A stretch of 64,000 nt of DNA from Prevotella sp. oral taxon 475 (GTDB lineage Bacteria; Bacteroidota; Bacteroidia; Bacteroidales; Bacteroidaceae): contig NZ_CP072334.1 in assembly GCF_018127805.1 (NCBI RefSeq), positions 1,466,001 to 1,530,000 of the forward strand. The letters run 5' to 3'. This document shows, in pieces, positions 7,962-16,692 of the stretch. How positions within the stretch are numbered: the first letter of the stretch is position 1; every line of letters begins with the position of its first letter. The notes beneath the pieces were generated by a model that had not been told where the DNA came from, made no database searches, and saw nothing but the letters and a program-made list of their open reading frames with translations. The translations under genes and the position numbers were made by a program.

Positions 7962-8723
7962 ATGAAAATAGCTATATTGCAAACGGATATTGTGTGGGGA
8001 AAGCCGACGGAGAATGTGAAACATGCTGAACAGCTGATGGAACGTTGTCCCAAAGCCGACCTATACATTCTCCCCGAAATGTTCTCTACGGGGTTTGCCG
8101 TTACAGGCGAGGCCTTGTCTGAGTCCGAAGACGGAGAAACGCTGCATTGGATGAGGACAACGGCCGCTCGATGGAATGCCGCTATTGCCGGATCGGTGGC
8201 TATAAAGCAGGGCAAACAGCATTATAACCGTTTTTATTTTGTAGAACCCAACGGGACTGTGCATCACTATGACAAACGGCATCTCTTTGCCTATGGCGGC
8301 GAAGATCGGCGTTACACCAGCGGAGAAAGGCGAGTGGTGGTAAGTTTTCGGGGTGTTCGTTTCCTATTGGAGGTGTGCTACGATCTGCGTTTCCCTGTTT
8401 GGAGTCGGAATCGGGGCGATTACGACGCTCTTCTTTATGTGGCCAATTGGCCCACTGTTCGCCTCTCGGCCTGGAAAACCTTGTTGCGCGCCCGTGCCAT
8501 TGAGAATCAATGTTTTGTCGTAGGCGTTAATCGGGTGGGGAAAGATGCGGCCAACGAATACGGCGGTAGCTCTATCGTGCTCAATCCGCTGGGAGAACCG
8601 CTTGCCCTTTGCGGACCAGAGCGGGAAGAAACAGCCGTGGCAGAACTGGATATAGCCGAGTTGGCCATGCATCAACAGGCCTTCCCCGTGCTGAGAGATG
8701 CCGACAGATTTGTATTGGAATAG
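7962..8723 (+). CDS. Carbon-nitrogen hydrolase, omega-amidase (YafV/Nit2-like)
   Basis: This 253-residue protein has the nitrilase-superfamily triad: Glu39 in LPEMFSTGF, Lys105 in YDKRHLF and Cys139 in LEVCYDLRFP. The phrases around them match the YafV/Nit2 omega-amidases, which hydrolyse alpha-ketoglutaramate and related amides, repairing transamination side products in the cytoplasm. Full length for the family. Start chosen at ATG 7962 because the protein then begins with the family strand MKIAILQTDIVWG and the promoter lies just upstream. Confidence 0.88.
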   Translation: MKIAILQTDIVWGKPTENVKHAEQLMERCPKADLYILPEMFSTGFAVTGEALSESEDGETLHWMRTTAARWNAAIAGSVAIKQGKQHYNRFYFVEPNGTVHHYDKRHLFAYGGEDRRYTSGERRVVVSFRGVRFLLEVCYDLRFPVWSRNRGDYDALLYVANWPTVRLSAWKTLLRARAIENQCFVVGVNRVGKDAANEYGGSSIVLNPLGEPLALCGPEREETAVAELDIAELAMHQQAFPVLRDADRFVLE

Positions 8724-8799
8724 CCTCGGAAGGCTTTTTGGCATGGTGTTTGCTTTGGATAGCATGCAAATCCGCAAATCTTAAACATTATATATTCAT

Positions 8800-10854
8800 A
8801 TGCAAAAAGGAAATATTGGGGTTACAACAGAGAATATCTTCCCCGTGATTAAAAAGTTTCTCTATTCGGATCATGAGATTTTTCTGCGCGAACTGATCTC
8901 GAATGCAGTGGACGCAACACAAAAACTGAAGACGCTGGCCGACCGTGGCGACTTTAAAGGCGAATTGGGCGAACTGGCTGTGCACGTCAATCTGGATACC
9001 GAAAAAGGCACCTTGACCATCAGCGACCGCGGTGTGGGAATGACAGCAGAGGAAATCGACCGCTATATCAACCAAATTGCCTTCTCGGGTGTGAGCGATT
9101 TTCTCGATAAATACAAAGATAACGCCAATGCTATCATCGGTCACTTTGGACTGGGATTCTACTCTTCGTTCATGGTGAGCAAGAAGGTGGAGATTGTTAC
9201 ACGCAGTTATCAAGATGGTGCTGTAGCGGTAAAGTGGAGTTGTGATGGCTCTCCGGCCTACGAAATTGAAGAAGTCGAGAAAAACGACCGCGGTTCGGAC
9301 ATCATTCTCTATATCGACGACGACTGTAAGGAGTTCCTGGAAAAAGGGAAAATTGAAGAACTGCTCAACAAATATTGCAAGTTCTTACCCGTTCCCATTG
9401 CCTTCGGGAAGAAAACCGAATGGAAAGACGGAAAACAAGTGGACACCGAAGAAGATCATATCATCAATAACGTGGAGCCGCTTTGGACAAAAACACCCAG
9501 TACGCTGAAAGATGAGGATTACAAAAACTTCTATCACACGCTTTATCCAATGCAAGATGAACCGCTATTTTGGATTCATCTCAATGTGGATTATCCGTTC
9601 CATCTCACCGGAATTCTCTATTTCCCACGCATTCAGTCGAATATCGAACTGCAACGCAACAAGGTTCAGCTTTATTGCAATCAGGTGTTCGTAACCGATC
9701 AGGTGGAGGGCATCATGCCAGAGTTCCTTACGTTGCTGCACGGCGTTATCGATTCGCCCGATATTCCGTTGAATGTCAGCCGCAGCTATCTGCAAAGCGA
9801 TGCCGATGTAAAGAAAATTTCTACCTACATCACTAAGAAAGTAGCCGACCGACTGCAAGCTCTGTTCAAAGAAAACCGGAAAGATTTTGAAGAGAAATGG
9901 GACCACTTGAAGCTCTTTATCAACTATGGTATGCTCTCACAAGAAGATTTCTACAACCGGGCAAAGGACTTTGCTCTGCTGAAAGATACCGAGGGGAAAT
10001 ATTTTACTTATGAGGAATATCAAACTTTGATTAAAGAACATCAGACCGATAAGGAAGGCCAGCTGGTTTATCTCTATGCCAACGACAAGGAAGAACAGTA
10101 TTCTTACGTGGAAGCTGCTAAGGAAAAAGGTTACAGCGTGCTGTTGTTGGAAGGTCAGCTTGATGTTCCGGTCGTGTCGATGCTGGAACAGAAATTCGAG
10201 AAAAGCCGTTTTGTGCGTGTCGATAGTGACATTATTGAACGGCTCATACCCAAGGCAGACGACTTGAAAAGCGATCTGAGCGATACCGATCGTGAGAATC
10301 TGTCGCAGGTATTCCGCTCTCAAATGCCCCATATAAATAAGGTGGAGTTTATGGCAGAGGTTCAACCGTTGGGTTCAAAAGCACAACCCATCCTCATTAC
10401 GCAAAGCGAATATATGCGCCGAATGAAGGAGATGAGCCGTTTCCAACCGGGTATGAGTTTCTATGCACAGATGCCCGACACGTTCAGCGTGGTACTCAAT
10501 AGCGACCATCAACTGGTGAAGAGAGTACTGGAAGAATGCAAAGCCGATACGGCCGATCGTCTGAAGCCCGTAGACAGCGAGATAAAAGGACTTGAAGCAC
10601 GTCTTGCCGCTCTGCGTCAGTCGCAGAAAGATAAGAAACCCGAAGACGTAACGGCAGAAGAAAAAGAAGAGGTGCAGAAGACGGAAAAGGACATCGCCGA
10701 TCAGCGCAGCAAGAAACAAGAAGTGCTGAACAGCTATGCCAAAGACAACAAGGTGGTTCACCAGCTGATCGACTTGGCCCTCTTGCAAAACGGAATGTTG
10801 AAAGGTGCTGCGCTTGATGCCTTTTTGAAACGTTCGGTAGACCTTATTAAATAA
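8800..10854 (+). CDS. htpG: Molecular chaperone HtpG (Hsp90)
   Basis: This 684-residue protein is a full-length bacterial Hsp90, an ATP-driven homodimeric chaperone in the cytosol. The N-terminal GHKL ATPase domain shows FLRELISNAVDA (nucleotide-binding helix), ISDRGVGM and IGHFGLGFYSSFMV. The middle domain includes LNVSRSYLQ with the conserved ATPase Arg. The C-terminal third holds the dimerisation region, interrupted by a charged Lys/Glu stretch (about 610-645). Upstream spacing from the omega-amidase gene is 76 bp without an obvious terminator; downstream a strong terminator follows. Confidence 0.98.
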   Translation: MQKGNIGVTTENIFPVIKKFLYSDHEIFLRELISNAVDATQKLKTLADRGDFKGELGELAVHVNLDTEKGTLTISDRGVGMTAEEIDRYINQIAFSGVSDFLDKYKDNANAIIGHFGLGFYSSFMVSKKVEIVTRSYQDGAVAVKWSCDGSPAYEIEEVEKNDRGSDIILYIDDDCKEFLEKGKIEELLNKYCKFLPVPIAFGKKTEWKDGKQVDTEEDHIINNVEPLWTKTPSTLKDEDYKNFYHTLYPMQDEPLFWIHLNVDYPFHLTGILYFPRIQSNIELQRNKVQLYCNQVFVTDQVEGIMPEFLTLLHGVIDSPDIPLNVSRSYLQSDADVKKISTYITKKVADRLQALFKENRKDFEEKWDHLKLFINYGMLSQEDFYNRAKDFALLKDTEGKYFTYEEYQTLIKEHQTDKEGQLVYLYANDKEEQYSYVEAAKEKGYSVLLLEGQLDVPVVSMLEQKFEKSRFVRVDSDIIERLIPKADDLKSDLSDTDRENLSQVFRSQMPHINKVEFMAEVQPLGSKAQPILITQSEYMRRMKEMSRFQPGMSFYAQMPDTFSVVLNSDHQLVKRVLEECKADTADRLKPVDSEIKGLEARLAALRQSQKDKKPEDVTAEEKEEVQKTEKDIADQRSKKQEVLNSYAKDNKVVHQLIDLALLQNGMLKGAALDAFLKRSVDLIK

Positions 10855-10870
10855 GGTATATCATCCCATG

Positions 10871-10922
10871 AAAAGGAGATTTTTCAGAAGAAAGAAAACT
10901 TTTTTCAGAAAAATCTCCTTTT
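10871..10922 (+). terminator. Intrinsic terminator of htpG
   Basis: AAAAGGAGATTTTTC and its complement form a 15-bp stem around an A-rich loop, ending in a T run 17 bases after the htpG stop. Its 3' end abuts the tRNA promoter. Confidence 0.85.
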
Positions 10923-10925
10923 ATA

Positions 10926-10958
10926 TTTGGCAGAAACAAAAAAACATTTTACCTTTGC
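10926..10958 (+). promoter_or_regulatory. Consensus promoter for tRNA-Arg
   Basis: TTTG at 10926-10929, 20 bp, then TACCTTTGC at 10950-10958: a perfect match to both Bacteroidetes elements, 18 bp before the tRNA 5' end. Confidence 0.85.
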
Positions 10959-10976
10959 ACACGCAATTCGGGACAA

Positions 10977-11050
10977 GGTTCCGTAGCTCAACTGAATAGA
11001 GCATCTGACTACGGATCAGAAGGTTGTGGGTTTGAATCCCGCCGGAATCA
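10977..11050 (+). tRNA. tRNA-Arg, anticodon ACG
   Basis: A 74-nt cloverleaf can be folded by eye. The acceptor stem GGTTCCG pairs with CGGAATC (one G-U). The D stem is GCTC/GAGC. The anticodon stem TCTGA/TCAGA encloses loop CTACGGA with anticodon ACG. The T stem GTGGG/CCCGC encloses TTTGAAT. The discriminator is A, and CCA is not encoded. The wobble A should be deaminated to inosine by TadA and read CGU, CGC and CGA. Confidence 0.95.
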
Positions 11051-11215
11051 CAAGAATTGAAGGCTGATACATATTTATGTATGAGCCTTTTTCGTTTCTA
11101 TTGCCTTATCGCACACAGCGTAAGAGGTTGAGAGTTAGCCAGTTCGCGCTTCGAGAAAACAATAGACAAAAGGCAAAAAACCTCCGATAAATTTTCTTAT
11201 CACGCAAAAAACTCG

Positions 11216-11224
11216 TATATTTGC
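11216..11224 (+). promoter_or_regulatory. -7 element of the HU gene
   Basis: TATATTTGC matches TAnnTTTG about 53 bp before the HU start codon. The -33 region is T-rich but not a clear TTTG. Confidence 0.6.
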
Positions 11225-11276
11225 AAACCCTATTCAGATAGGATGCAAATGTATAACAATAAATAATAGAGATATA

Positions 11277-11561
11277 ATGACAAAGGCAGATATTATCAAC
11301 GAGATTGCTATACAGACCGGTATGCAGAAAAAAGATGTTTCTGTAGCTGTTGAAAGTTTTATGGAAACAATCAAAAACAGTCTGTTAGACAAGAAAGAGA
11401 ATGTTTACCTTCGTGGGTTCGGAAGCTTTATCATCAAGCATCGTGCAGCAAAAACAGCACGTAACATCGCAAAGAATACCACCATCACCATTGCTGCACA
11501 CGATTTGCCATGCTTCAAACCGGCAAAAAGCTTTGTAGAACAGATGAAAGGTGAGAACTGA
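11277..11561 (+). CDS. HU-family DNA-binding protein
   Basis: This 94-residue protein has the HU/IHF fold. Two N-terminal helices (TKADIINEIAIQTG, VAVESFMETI) are followed by the beta-arm body with VYLRGFGSFIIKHRAAKTARN, where the Arg-rich arm enters the minor groove, and FKPAKSFVEQM at the C-terminus. The arm tip carries NTTITIAAHDLPCF instead of the usual Pro-containing loop, as in Bacteroidetes HU-like paralogs. It bends and compacts DNA as a dimer. The small COX24-like gene follows after 56 bp and may be co-transcribed. Confidence 0.9.
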   Translation: MTKADIINEIAIQTGMQKKDVSVAVESFMETIKNSLLDKKENVYLRGFGSFIIKHRAAKTARNIAKNTTITIAAHDLPCFKPAKSFVEQMKGEN

Positions 11562-11617
11562 CCAACTTGCTAAGATTATATAACAACATCATAATTAAAC
11601 ATTAAAAATTTAGAGCT

Positions 11618-11707
11618 ATGCCAAGCGGAAAGAAAAGAAAAGGCCACAAAATGGCTACACACAAACGTAAAAAAAGACTGAGAAAGAATAGACATAAGAG
11701 CAAATAA
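11618..11707 (+). CDS. 29-residue AURKAIP1/COX24-like ribosome-associated protein
   Basis: The product is only 29 residues, MPSGKKRKGHKMATHKRKKR then nine more mostly basic residues, with 17 Lys, Arg or His after the first four positions. This matches the short AURKAIP1/COX24 (mitochondrial mS38-type) domain proteins conserved in Bacteroidetes, which are thought to sit on the small ribosomal subunit. The motif HKMATHKRKKRLRKNRHK is the recognisable part. An intrinsic terminator follows the stop within about 12 bp. Small genes like this are often missed by length cut-offs. Confidence 0.85.
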   Translation: MPSGKKRKGHKMATHKRKKRLRKNRHKSK

Positions 11708-11718
11708 AAGTCTGTTCT

Positions 11719-11772
11719 TAAAAAGGGGGACGTCAATGCATCCGTCGAGGACATCTTGACGCGCCCCTTTTG
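11719..11772 (+). terminator. Intrinsic terminator after the COX24-like gene
   Basis: GGGGGACGTCAA pairs imperfectly with TTGACGCGCCCC across a loop of about 20 nt, followed by CTTTTG. It precedes the RNase G gene. Confidence 0.7.
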
Positions 11773-11810
11773 CATTTGAAAAGACCACTAAGTATTTGGA
11801 AAAAAGAGAA

Positions 11811-13385
11811 ATGACCAGCGAAGTAGTAATTGATGTTCAACAGAAAGAAATCTCGATTGCTCTTCTGGAAGATAAAAGACTAGTAGAGTATCAAAGCGAA
11901 CCGCGCGCGGTTTCGTTTTCTGTTGGAAACGTCTACGTGGCAAAAGTGAAGAAACTAATGCCAGGACTGAATGCCAGTTTTGTAGATGTAGGTTTTGAAC
12001 GCGATGCTTTTCTCCATTATCTTGACTTAGGAAGTCAATTTGATTCTTATGCAAAGTATCTGAAACAGGTACAAAGCGACAGAAGAAAACTTTATCCTTT
12101 TGCCAAAGCTTCAAGGCTGCCCGACCTAAAAAAGGATGGCAGTGTGCAAACAACACTTACCGTTGGACAGGAGGTTTTGGTGCAGATCGTAAAAGAACCC
12201 ATCTCTACAAAGGGGCCAAGACTTACGTGTGAACTTTCCTTTGCAGGACGGTATCTGATACTGATTCCCTTTAATGATAAAGTATCTGTTTCTTCAAAGA
12301 TTAAAAGCGGCGAAGAACGCGCAAGGTTAAAACAGCTGATTCATAGCATCAAACCGAAGAATTGCGGAGTGATTGTGCGAACTGTGGCAGAAGGAAAAAG
12401 GGTTGCCGAACTGGACGCAGAACTCAAAACGCTGACCAAATATTGGGAAGATGCTATTGAGAAGGTACAGAAAACTCAAAAAAGACCACAGTTGGTTTTT
12501 GAGGAAACCAGCCGAGCTGTAGCCCTGTTGCGCGACTTATTCAATCCGACTTACGAAAACATTCACGTTAATGATGAAGATGTTTTCAAAGAAGTGAAGA
12601 ACTATGTATCAATGATTGCACCCGAAAAGGTCGACATAGTGAAGCTATACAAGGGAAAAGTTCCCATCTTTGACAACTTCAACATTACAAAACAAATCAA
12701 GTCGAGCTTTGGAAAGGCCGTTAATTACAAGCATGGAGCCTACCTCATTATTGAGCATACGGAGGCGTTGCATGTAGTGGATGTCAACAGCGGCAATAGA
12801 ACCCGATCGGAGAAAGGCCAGGAAGCCAATGCCTTAGATGTAAATCTTGGTGCCGCAGACGAGCTTGCCCGCCAGCTGCGTCTTAGAGATATGGGAGGCA
12901 TTATCGTTGTAGACTTCATCGACATGAACTTAGCCGAAGACCGCCAATTGCTTTATGAGCGGATGTGCAAGAACATGCAGCAAGACCGTGCACGGCATAA
13001 CATCTTGCCATTAAGTAAGTTCGGTTTGATGCAAATTACCCGTCAGCGGGTTCGTCCAGCAATGGATGTAAGCGTAGATGAGACCTGTCCCACCTGCTTT
13101 GGTAAGGGAAAGATCAAGTCGAGCATCCTGTTTACAGATCAACTTGAAAGAAAAATTGACCGATTAGTCAACAAAATCGGAGTAAAGAACTTCTATTTGC
13201 ATGTGCATCCTTATGTGGCTGCGTACATCAATCAGGGATTTATTTCCTTGAAGCGTAGGTGGCAGATGAAATACGGATTCGGATTGCACATCGTTTCTTC
13301 TCAAAAGTTAGCTTTCTTGCAATATGAATTCTATGACAGCAAGAAAGAATTTATCGACATGAAGGAAGAAATCGAAACCAAATAG
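11811..13385 (+). CDS. rng: Ribonuclease G (Rne/Rng family)
   Basis: This 524-residue endoribonuclease cuts single-stranded RNA, including rRNA precursors and mRNA, in a 5'-end-sensitive manner. Order: an S1 domain (about 35-130, GNVYVAKVKKLMPGLNASFVDVG), a 5'-sensor region, and a DNase I-like catalytic core with metal ligands Asp324 (VVDVNSGN) and Asp368 (VVDFIDM). The Zn-link CPTCFGKG follows (Cys426, Cys429), then a small C-terminal domain. It lacks the long RNase E tail. The frame is open from a TTG at 11796; the ATG at 11811 is preferred because relatives start with TSE and a purine-rich stretch (AAAAAGAGAA) lies just before it. Confidence 0.93.
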   Translation: MTSEVVIDVQQKEISIALLEDKRLVEYQSEPRAVSFSVGNVYVAKVKKLMPGLNASFVDVGFERDAFLHYLDLGSQFDSYAKYLKQVQSDRRKLYPFAKASRLPDLKKDGSVQTTLTVGQEVLVQIVKEPISTKGPRLTCELSFAGRYLILIPFNDKVSVSSKIKSGEERARLKQLIHSIKPKNCGVIVRTVAEGKRVAELDAELKTLTKYWEDAIEKVQKTQKRPQLVFEETSRAVALLRDLFNPTYENIHVNDEDVFKEVKNYVSMIAPEKVDIVKLYKGKVPIFDNFNITKQIKSSFGKAVNYKHGAYLIIEHTEALHVVDVNSGNRTRSEKGQEANALDVNLGAADELARQLRLRDMGGIIVVDFIDMNLAEDRQLLYERMCKNMQQDRARHNILPLSKFGLMQITRQRVRPAMDVSVDETCPTCFGKGKIKSSILFTDQLERKIDRLVNKIGVKNFYLHVHPYVAAYINQGFISLKRRWQMKYGFGLHIVSSQKLAFLQYEFYDSKKEFIDMKEEIETK

Positions 13386-13395
13386 CAACTCATAG

Positions 13396-13431
13396 AAAAA
13401 GAGGAAAGCCGATCATGACTTTCCTCTTTTT
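13396..13431 (+). terminator. Intrinsic terminator of rng
   Basis: AAAAAGAGGAAAG and CTTTCCTCTTTTT form a stem of about 13 bp with a 10-nt loop and a T run, 10 bases after the rng stop. It also has T-rich flanks on the other strand and may act for both directions. Confidence 0.88.
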
Positions 13432-13494
13432 GTTTATATATCCCTGTGTTTGTCAGCTATCTTGTTGCGTCTTACGGTCAACTCGGTTTTCGTG

Positions 13495-13821
13495 TCATCG
13501 ATTATCGCCATTGCCATGAAGTTTTCCACGTTCATTTCTCGACCGAATCTTCTCAATGTTAAGGGCTACCACCTCATCGAGCGAATAGCCTAAGTCATTT
13601 GCTAAAACAGAGAGATACCATAGGACATCCCCCAGTTCTTTAGCAATTTCCAATCTATCGCTTTTCGAAAAGATACCATTTCTGTCACGAATCACCTTTT
13701 TAACCTTCTCCGCCACTTCGCCCGTCTCCCCGGTGATACCGATGAGTGGGTATATTGTTCTTAGTTCTTGCGGATAGATGGCAGTCTGCAAGGCTTGGCG
13801 TTGGAACTCGTTCATTTCCAT
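13495..13821 (-). CDS. MazG-like nucleotide pyrophosphohydrolase, single domain
   Basis: This 108-residue all-alpha protein has the MazG-type motifs: GETGEVAEKVKK (Mg-binding EExxE equivalent, about 31-42) and ELGDVLWYLSVLANDLG (second EExxD-like, about 62-78). Such short enzymes hydrolyse non-canonical or excess nucleoside triphosphates to monophosphate and pyrophosphate. It is different from the two-domain MazG at 25292. The start may be Met1 or Met3. Followed downstream (13386-13494) by nothing recognisable except the rng terminator. Confidence 0.85.
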   Translation of the reverse strand: MEMNEFQRQALQTAIYPQELRTIYPLIGITGETGEVAEKVKKVIRDRNGIFSKSDRLEIAKELGDVLWYLSVLANDLGYSLDEVVALNIEKIRSRNERGKLHGNGDNR

Positions 13822-13863
13822 GTTCTTATCTTTTTTTATTCCAGTTAATCATCAGATCGTTTT

Positions 13864-13955
13864 CAAAAGCTAAGCTTTTGCACACCGATCTCTTATCTTT
13901 TAGGGTGCATTTTCTTAGCTTTTGGCAGGTCATCTCTTAGCTTTTGGAAAACCAT
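13864..13955. repeat. Degenerate 22-bp repeats with AAAAGCTAAG motif, both orientations
   Basis: The stretch opens with AAAAGCTAAGCTTTT, a palindrome. It continues with reverse-oriented copies TCTTAGCTTTTGG at about 22-bp spacing and a degenerate TCTTATCTTTTAG between them. The same core occurs at 7754-7813 and 41355-41437. It lies between the MazG-like gene and mscL, both on the minus strand. Confidence 0.8.
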
Positions 13956-14052
13956 CTGCGACTTATCCTTCTCAAATATCACTATCAGATCTTAAAAAAG
14001 CACTTGATGAAGAACACCAAGTGCCAATCTACACCTTATTATATAGCGAGAG

Positions 14053-14445
14053 TCAGGATTTATTTTTCAGCAAGTCGCGAATCTCGGCCAGAAGTTTTTC
14101 CTCGTTACTGGGTTGCGGTTCCGCAGCCGGAGCCTCCGGTTCAGGTTTCTTTTTAACCAAAGTATTGACGCCCTTGATAAGCAAGAAGATACAGAAGGCA
14201 ATGATCAAGAAGTCGATCACGTTCTGAAGAAAGTTTCCGTAGGTGATTTTCGCATCTCCGATAGGGAACGAGAGTCCCTTGAAATCAATCCCACCGATGA
14301 TCATTCCCAATACAGGCATCAGCAAATCGTCTACCACGGAAGACACAATTTTTCCGAAGGCACCGCCGATAATCACACCTACAGCCATATCTAACACATT
14401 GCCTCGCATGGCAAAGTCTTTGAACTCATTTAAAATTTTACTCAT
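14053..14445 (-). CDS. mscL: Large-conductance mechanosensitive channel MscL
   Basis: This 130-residue inner-membrane protein opens a large pore when membrane tension rises and rescues cells from osmotic downshock. It shows the N-terminal amphipathic helix ([20 protein letters not shown]), TM1 with the gating glycines, the periplasmic loop ([17 protein letters not shown]), TM2 ([19 protein letters not shown]) and a C-terminal helix after a Pro/Glu-rich linker. It forms a pentamer. ATG 14445 gives the family N-terminus; the frame is open 23 codons further upstream but across the promoter. Confidence 0.95.
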   Translation of the reverse strand: MSKILNEFKDFAMRGNVLDMAVGVIIGGAFGKIVSSVVDDLLMPVLGMIIGGIDFKGLSFPIGDAKITYGNFLQNVIDFLIIAFCIFLLIKGVNTLVKKKPEPEAPAAEPQPSNEEKLLAEIRDLLKNKS

Positions 14446-14477
14446 TGTTTTTTTGTTTTTTATTAGAAAAATGCAAT

Positions 14478-14486
14478 GCAAATGTA
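14478..14486 (-). promoter_or_regulatory. -7 element of mscL
   Basis: On the minus strand TACATTTGC lies 33 bp before the mscL ATG. It is only 12 bp from the plus-strand -7 element of gapA, so the two promoters overlap back to back. Confidence 0.6.
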
Positions 14487-14498
14487 GAAATAAATTCG

Positions 14499-14507
14499 TA
14501 ACTTTGC
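14499..14507 (+). promoter_or_regulatory. -7 element of gapA
   Basis: TAACTTTGC fits the consensus; it would give a leader of about 120 nt before the gapA ATG at 14632. The leader is A/T-rich and I see no clear stem. Confidence 0.5.
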
Positions 14508-14616
14508 GGAGCAAATAAGGAAAAAAGCATTGTTTAGGCTAACATTTTGATTTTTAAGTTCATTTTGTCATGTCAACTTGCTAAAATGCAATAGATATTT
14601 ATTTTCAACCCAATAA

Positions 14617-15651
<1,035 letters not shown>

Positions 15652-15684
15652 TCTGCAAATCGATTGGTCTTGACCATAAATAAT

Positions 15685-15717
15685 AAGTCGTCCTGTTTTG
15701 CAGGACGACTTTTTTTG
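15685..15717 (+). terminator. Intrinsic terminator of gapA
   Basis: AAGTCGTCCTG and its complement with a TTTT loop, followed by seven T. It lies 34 bases after the gapA stop and ends two bases before the miaA -7 element. Confidence 0.95.
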
Positions 15718-15718
15718 T

Positions 15719-15727
15719 TATCTTTGC
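15719..15727 (+). promoter_or_regulatory. -7 element of miaA, extremely close to the start codon
   Basis: TATCTTTGC ends only four bases before the GTG at 15732 and ten before the ATG at 15738. Transcription would start near 15732-15735, so miaA mRNA would have almost no leader. The -33 position would fall inside the gapA terminator's T run region. Confidence 0.55.
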
Positions 15728-15731
15728 CCTT

Positions 15732-16664
15732 GTGAAGATGATAACCGTTTTAGGACCGACGGCCAGCGGAAAAACCGGTTTGGCTGTTGCGCTTGCCGCA
15801 GAACTGAATGCCGAGATTATCAGTGCAGACAGTAGGCAGGTGTATAAAGGTATGGACATCGGTACGGGAAAAGACTTGGCAGACTATCGCTTGGGCAACA
15901 GACAGATACCCTATCACCTGATAGATATCGAGAAGCCGGGAGCAAAGTATAATCTCTTCCGTTATCAGCAAGACTTCAACACGGTTTACGAAGACCTCGC
16001 AGGGCGGGGCGTTTTACCGATTCTGTGCGGTGGTACGGGGCTTTATATCGAAGCGGTTCTCAAGGGTTATGCTCTTTCGCCCGTTCCACAATGTGCTGCA
16101 TTGCGCAAAAAGCTTTCTCATCGCTCGTTGAGCCAGTTAAAAAGACTGCTCATCGATTTGAAGAAACGCAATCATTCGCATATGCACAACAATAGTGATG
16201 TAGACACAACAAACCGTGCTATACGGGCCATTGAAATAGAGTTTCACCAGTTGCACCATCCGCTCGACAGGCGAATGCTGCCCGGTATCGACTCGCTGAT
16301 TGTAGGAGTAGATATCGATAGAGACTTGCGACGTCGTAAAATCACCGAGAGACTAAAAGCAAGATTAAACGAAGGGATGGTGGAGGAGGTGAGAGCCTTG
16401 CTCAATGGTGGCGTTACTGCCGCCGATTTGATGTATTATGGACTGGAATATAAATATGTAACCGAATATATAATAGGTAGAAGCAATTACGAAGAAATGT
16501 TCCGAGGATTGGAAATTGCCATTCATCAGTTTGCCAAACGTCAGATGACATGGTTCAGAGGAATGGAACGGAGAGGCTTTTCCATTCGTTGGCTGGACGC
16601 TACACTGCCTATGCAGCAGAAAATAGAGCAGGTGAGAGAATGGATAAGAATTGCCAATAAATGA
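15732..16664 (+). CDS. miaA: tRNA dimethylallyltransferase MiaA
   Basis: This 310-residue enzyme transfers dimethylallyl to A37 of tRNAs reading UNN codons. The P-loop GPTASGKT is at residues 8-15; DSRQVYKGMDIGTGK, which binds substrate, follows at about 36-50; CGGTGLYIEAVL lies near 100. The C-terminal part carries MYYGLEYKYVTEYI and KRQMTWFR, family hallmarks. Start may be GTG 15732 or ATG 15738; both lie within a few bases of the predicted transcription start, so the mRNA may be leaderless. The downstream kinase-like gene has its own strong Shine-Dalgarno sequence. Confidence 0.94.
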   Translation: MKMITVLGPTASGKTGLAVALAAELNAEIISADSRQVYKGMDIGTGKDLADYRLGNRQIPYHLIDIEKPGAKYNLFRYQQDFNTVYEDLAGRGVLPILCGGTGLYIEAVLKGYALSPVPQCAALRKKLSHRSLSQLKRLLIDLKKRNHSHMHNNSDVDTTNRAIRAIEIEFHQLHHPLDRRMLPGIDSLIVGVDIDRDLRRRKITERLKARLNEGMVEEVRALLNGGVTAADLMYYGLEYKYVTEYIIGRSNYEEMFRGLEIAIHQFAKRQMTWFRGMERRGFSIRWLDATLPMQQKIEQVREWIRIANK

Positions 16665-16692
16665 TGAGAAACAGGAAAAGGAGGAAAGATTG

